From the NCBI RefSeq assembly GCF_011397635.1, contig NC_064772.1, forward strand, positions 7,765,035 to 7,829,034: a stretch of DNA of 64,000 bases, written 5' to 3'. Shown one piece after another: positions 60,731-64,000 of this stretch (position 1 is the stretch's first letter; every line of letters starts with the position of its first letter). The notes beneath the pieces were generated by a model, which saw only the letters and a program-made list of their open reading frames with translations, did no database searches and had not been told where the DNA came from. The position numbers and the translations under genes are program-made. Origin of the DNA: Epinephelus fuscoguttatus. Taxonomy: Eukaryota; Chordata; Actinopteri; Perciformes; Serranidae.

Positions 60731-61750
60731 CATTACTACTACTACTACCACTACTACTACTTTTTTACTTACTACTTTACTACGACTTTTTAAATTTTAT
60801 TTTTTTTTGGTTTTAATAATAAATATAATTTTTGTCAGTAGCCTCAAGGTCATGTGACATAATGATTCAAAACCATTGCAGGATCACACTGACACGTCTC
60901 TTTTTATTGCCGTTCACATTTTTTCACATTTTCTTTTTATTGTCTTTCACACATATTTTATTCTGAAAACCGGAAGTACGTCCACGCTGTAGCATGCTAG
61001 CGCTGACTTTCTTAACCGCCTCCGTGCATTTGCCGTAAAGTCTGCAATACGGGAGCACTTGAAATGTTGGAGCGGCTGGCTTGACTTAACGTAAACGAGG
61101 GACGGCTGGCTTGACCGCAGTTAAATCTCATGTCTGGGACAATTTCTGTGAGGTATTTAGTGCAGCAGAGGACAGCAGCACCAGTGCAGTTCCTGTGATA
61201 GGCTATACAAGCATGAGAGCCACAAGACGGCTACGTTAATAGCGGCGGGGGCGGGGTGGAGCGGGTTGTGAAAATATATGTGGTTGTGCGGGTAGGATGG
61301 AGTGGATCAAATTATTTCATAAATGCAGGACCCGCGGGTTGGAAAAAACCCCGATCTTTGTCCCTCCCTACTTTTGTATTTCAAATGACCCCCTGTGGTC
61401 TGCAAACAAAATCAAATGAAATTTAGTGCTGAAACACATCATACTCAGAATTAACTCTCATTGTGATAATGTTTAAGTCTATTTTAAACAATGATTCAAA
61501 TTCATATAGAATACAGCATTATTGTTCAATTAAGGAAATTTGTCTTTGTCTCACAAATCAGTACATGTTCAATAAATGCATATAAAATGATCTATAATAA
61601 CACAACTCACATCACAGATAATCAGCAATACAGCCATACATGTGCAAAAGTTACTGATTCAATTTGTGAACTACAGCATGCCCCGTCTCAGAAATTGATT
61701 TGGAAAAAATCACACCAGACATATTAATTCAAGTACAACAGCACTGTGCT

Positions 61751-63637
61751 TTAACAGTCAAAACTCAATGACAGTTCACTGCATTCCATTGATCGACGTG
61801 AGTATACCAGGCCTATGATTAGTGCAAAAACTAAAATGGCTCCAATCACCTCACCTACAATTGCTCCAACATTATTTGAACAGTCTGAAACAAACAAAAA
61901 AAGAGTCTGTTAATCAAGTTTCTACAAATCAAACTTCTGCAAGTGCAGTAACAAATACTGAAGCATCAAAATGTCAAGTAACTTTTTACAGTGATGTATT
62001 GCTCTGTTTATCAAAGGAACAGTGTGTAGGATTAAGAGGCTTCTAGCAAAGAAAATTGCTGATTGCAACCAGCTGAATCTTCTCCATGTGCAAAGCTTAA
62101 ACTCCTGGTTAGGATTCCATCAGTGTTTGTTGTTGAGGAGGTTTTAACAGGGAGCCAAATCACCCAAAGAGGTCTCCTCCTCTCCAAAACACATGAACAA
62201 GGGATCACATTTGTAAAACCGTGTGTAGGATCCATACTAAGAGTGTGTGTGTGGACAAAAGCTGAAAATGGCATGCACCAAAAAAATCACCAGTTTCCCC
62301 CGACTCCAAAATGTTTGTATGCACGGGTCAGAGTTTTGCTACAGGTGCACACATTCTCCCTTAAAGTTGTTTTTTATCAGGGCGCCCACTAGCTCACCTA
62401 GTAGAGCGGGCACCCCATGTACAAAGGCTTTGTCCCTGCTGTAGCAGTTCCAACTCTTCCAACTCTGGCCCTTTGCTGCATGTCATCCTCTCTCTCTCTC
62501 TCCCCATTTCATGCGGTACTTTCCTATCTAATAAAGGCAAAAATGCCATCAGAGTAATCTTCCAAAAAAAAGTGTTTCTATTGATCACAACTTTTGCATG
62601 GGAAGTGGCATGCATGTCTTTCAGGCCCTGTTCTGTGTGTATGCAACATTTATAGATGAGGTAGTAATTAAAACTGGTAAAAATACTGAATCAAGCATTT
62701 TCACATTAAAAATCTGTTTCTCTGACACTGTGCAGATCGTTGCAGGTGGCCTGCCAACTACAGTGGCTGACACGACAATGCGAATGGTCCTGTCTATAAC
62801 CAGTGTTTAGTTTGTCTGTTCTGTGCTACTGTAGACACATGCCGATGCAACATGGTGGACTCCGTGGCCGAGGACTCAACCAGCAGCCAAAATATTAACA
62901 AGTGTTTTTCTGCTGATTTCAATTAAGAGATCCCCATCAGTCCTTGCTTTGACAAATTTCCCCATTTCTAGACTTGATCTTACCTTTCTTTATCCTCAGA
63001 AAGGTGTTGGTTACATATGTCTCCTCACCATCACTGAGCTCACAGGTGTATATCCCGTCCTGATCTGAAGATACGTCCTGCAGTGTGAGGCTGCCTGACT
63101 CAGACACACTCTTCACCTGCTGCCTCCACTCCTCTGACACTGTGTAGGGGACGTTGGCCCTGGTCTGGTTCAGGATGATCTGACTGTAGTTGAACCTCCA
63201 GATGAGGTCTGTTAGTGAAGCGTTTGAGGCAGTGCAGGGGATTGTTGTTTCAGTGTCTGAACTATTGACAGAAGCTGAAATGATTCAACACAAACATGTA
63301 AAGAAGTTATGACATATCTGGTATTTCTTAACAGAATCTGGTTCCAGATTAAATCAGTCTTCTTAGAAACACTTACTTTGTTTGAACAAACTGGCTGTCC
63401 TCTTGTTTATGCGAGTGCTGACAGTGCAGCTGTAGACCAGATCAGTAACTGAAAGTATCAGAGAACTGTTAATATTGTAGAGCTGCTGTTCAGTCTGATG
63501 GACTGTGGTTTTGTTCTGGCGGGTCACATTGGATGGAGGGTTGGTGGACCAGGTGAGCTGAGGCTCAGGGTAGATCCCCTCTGAGCTGCAGGTGATCCTG
63601 TTTTCCACCTGCTGAATGTTGACTTTAATAACTGGAG
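61751..63637 (-). CDS. hhla2-like: B7-family Ig receptor gene 3 (HHLA2-like), 3' part, probably altered
   Basis: Exons in frame: IgC 63377-63637, third Ig 62984-63274, membrane exon from 61884. The IgV and leader exons lie beyond 64000. The third Ig domain has lost the CSS cysteine seen in genes 1 and 2 (SVNSSDTETTIPC). In the membrane exon, gene 2's VGGVIGA reads VGEVIGA, placing a glutamate in the helix. The gene 2 donor is missing, so the frame runs on through YSRRSMECSELS to TAA at 61751. Gene 2's tail exon is broken here: its acceptor bases are lost near 61380 and a 6-kb insertion (55242-61345) splits it. The gene may be decaying or may make a protein with a new tail. The Ig domains are still open. 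Confidence 0.75.
62015..62880. repeat. Copy B of the 41288-42460 repeat, with a SINE inside
   Basis: Matches copy A from 'aaaggaacagtgtgtagg' through 'aaatcacccaaagaggtctcc', then again from 'gttgcaggtggcctgcc'. The middle has diverged and received a tRNA-like SINE. Confidence 0.7.
62383..62545 (+). repeat. tRNA-derived SINE
   Basis: 'gcgcccactagctcacctagtagagcggg' (box A), a degenerate box B, then 'ccctttgctgcatgtcatcctctctctc' and 'cctatctaataaaggcaaaaatgcc'. Same family as 20020-20128. Absent from copy A, so inserted after the duplication. Confidence 0.75.
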
Positions 63638-63669
63638 CTGCAGAAAAAACAAGGAAACTAGAATTACTG

Positions 63670-64000
63670 CCTCGTGGATGTATGCCTCTGCGAACTATTC
63701 AGGTTGCACTTACAGTTTACATCCATGTCTGATTAGACTTTTACGTAAACATGACAGTTGACGGTGTTTCAGTTATGGATGTTGCAAGGAAGGTACATAT
63801 TCTAAAACGTGGATACTTCATATCTATCTTCAATCCAGCAGCACAGAAGATCTATACAATCAGCACAGTTTCAAGGTGGACACCCAAGATTGGAGTCACC
63901 AGTTCAGTATCTGACCAAATGTCTCCACTTCAGAATAACGTCCAGAAATGTGTGATGTCACAGTGAAGTTCACTTTTAACCTTTTAGATGTAAAATATCA
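63670..64000. repeat. Start of the dispersed repeat seen at 26735-27395
   Basis: 'tatgcctctgcgaac', 'tccatgtctgattag' and 'ttcagtatctgaccaaatgt' match in order. It runs out of the window and lies in the gene 3 intron upstream of the IgC exon. Confidence 0.65.

Larger units (their letters stand above)
57206..61082. mobile_element. 3.9-kb palindrome with tandem-array arms
   Basis: The left end 'aagccagccgctccaacatttc' is exactly mirrored at 61061-61082. Each arm has about 430 bp of unique sequence, then a trinucleotide tract, then a tandem array of a unit near 152 bp (8 units left, 9 right, opposite orientation). The spacer 58810-59355 holds an 84-codon exon-like ORF. The arms total about 1.6 and 1.7 kb. 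The layout recalls large fish DNA transposons with subterminal repeats, but I cannot place the family. Confidence 0.8.
55575..61345. mobile_element. Composite hAT-like insertion carrying nested elements
   Basis: The left end 'tagtgatgcgcgggccaacccgcaggtt' and the right end, mirrored 'ccaacccgcgggtcctgcattt', share CCAACCCGCGGGT and the GC-rich 'cgggtcggg' repeats of some fish hAT elements. Inside are further relics at 55757-57200, including a piggyBac-like 'cccatggggttaa' end at 56957, and the palindrome at 57206-61082. ORFs at 55979-56239 (+) and 56178-56573 (-) are unrecognised. No intact transposase was seen. Confidence 0.5.

Noticed and set aside
60633..60857. ORF with a long isoleucine/threonine run
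   Set aside because: Translation of the trinucleotide microsatellite inside the palindrome arm; not a protein gene.

Overview
The window looks like teleost (ray-finned fish) nuclear DNA, probably percomorph. Genes are split by GT-AG introns, coding is sparse, and the non-coding DNA is packed with fish-type repeats: tRNA-derived SINEs with (GAAT)n tails, Tc1, hAT-like and Harbinger-like elements, and non-LTR fragments. No operons, Shine-Dalgarno sites or CRISPR arrays were seen.

All recognisable host genes lie on the minus strand. (1) At 1181-6556 is the 5' part of a B7-family immune receptor gene: signal peptide, IgV, IgC and a third Ig domain, most like fish HHLA2-like/CD276-like proteins. 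Its membrane and tail exons would lie left of the window. (2) At about 11.6-32.5 kb is a complete meprin metalloprotease gene, beta-like, with at least 14 coding exons plus an inferred 5' UTR exon and TATA box. Its domains run signal, propeptide, astacin protease ([11 protein letters not shown]), MAM, MATH, membrane helix, basic tail. No EGF-like exon was found. (3) At 40500-49977 is a second, complete HHLA2-like gene whose six exons splice in frame to 368 residues. (4) At 61751-63637 is the 3' part of a third HHLA2-like gene, with an altered membrane exon and a terminal exon split by about 6 kb of transposon DNA. Genes 2 and 3 lie in tandemly duplicated units (38.35-43.7 kb against 52.03-63.3 kb). 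A spare signal-peptide exon sits between them at 51136-51202.

The rest is mobile DNA. The main items are: a fold-back element at 4782-6422; a hAT-type MITE with a perfect 8-bp target duplication at 7402-7908; several copies of one SINE family, one with a 13-bp target duplication; a dead Tc1 copy at 30600-31590; a Harbinger-like element with 20-bp perfect TIRs at 44916-46469; and a 3.9-kb palindrome at 57206-61082 whose arms are tandem arrays of a roughly 152-bp unit around a small exon-like ORF.

The oddest structure is 45098-47112. About ten short blocks there match 29.6-38.0 kb of the same window, in the same order and orientation, and they interrupt unrelated transposon sequence. This is either a template-switching patchwork or an assembly artefact. 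All calls rest on reading the sequence. No alignment or database search was run, and the domain names are from memory of the families.
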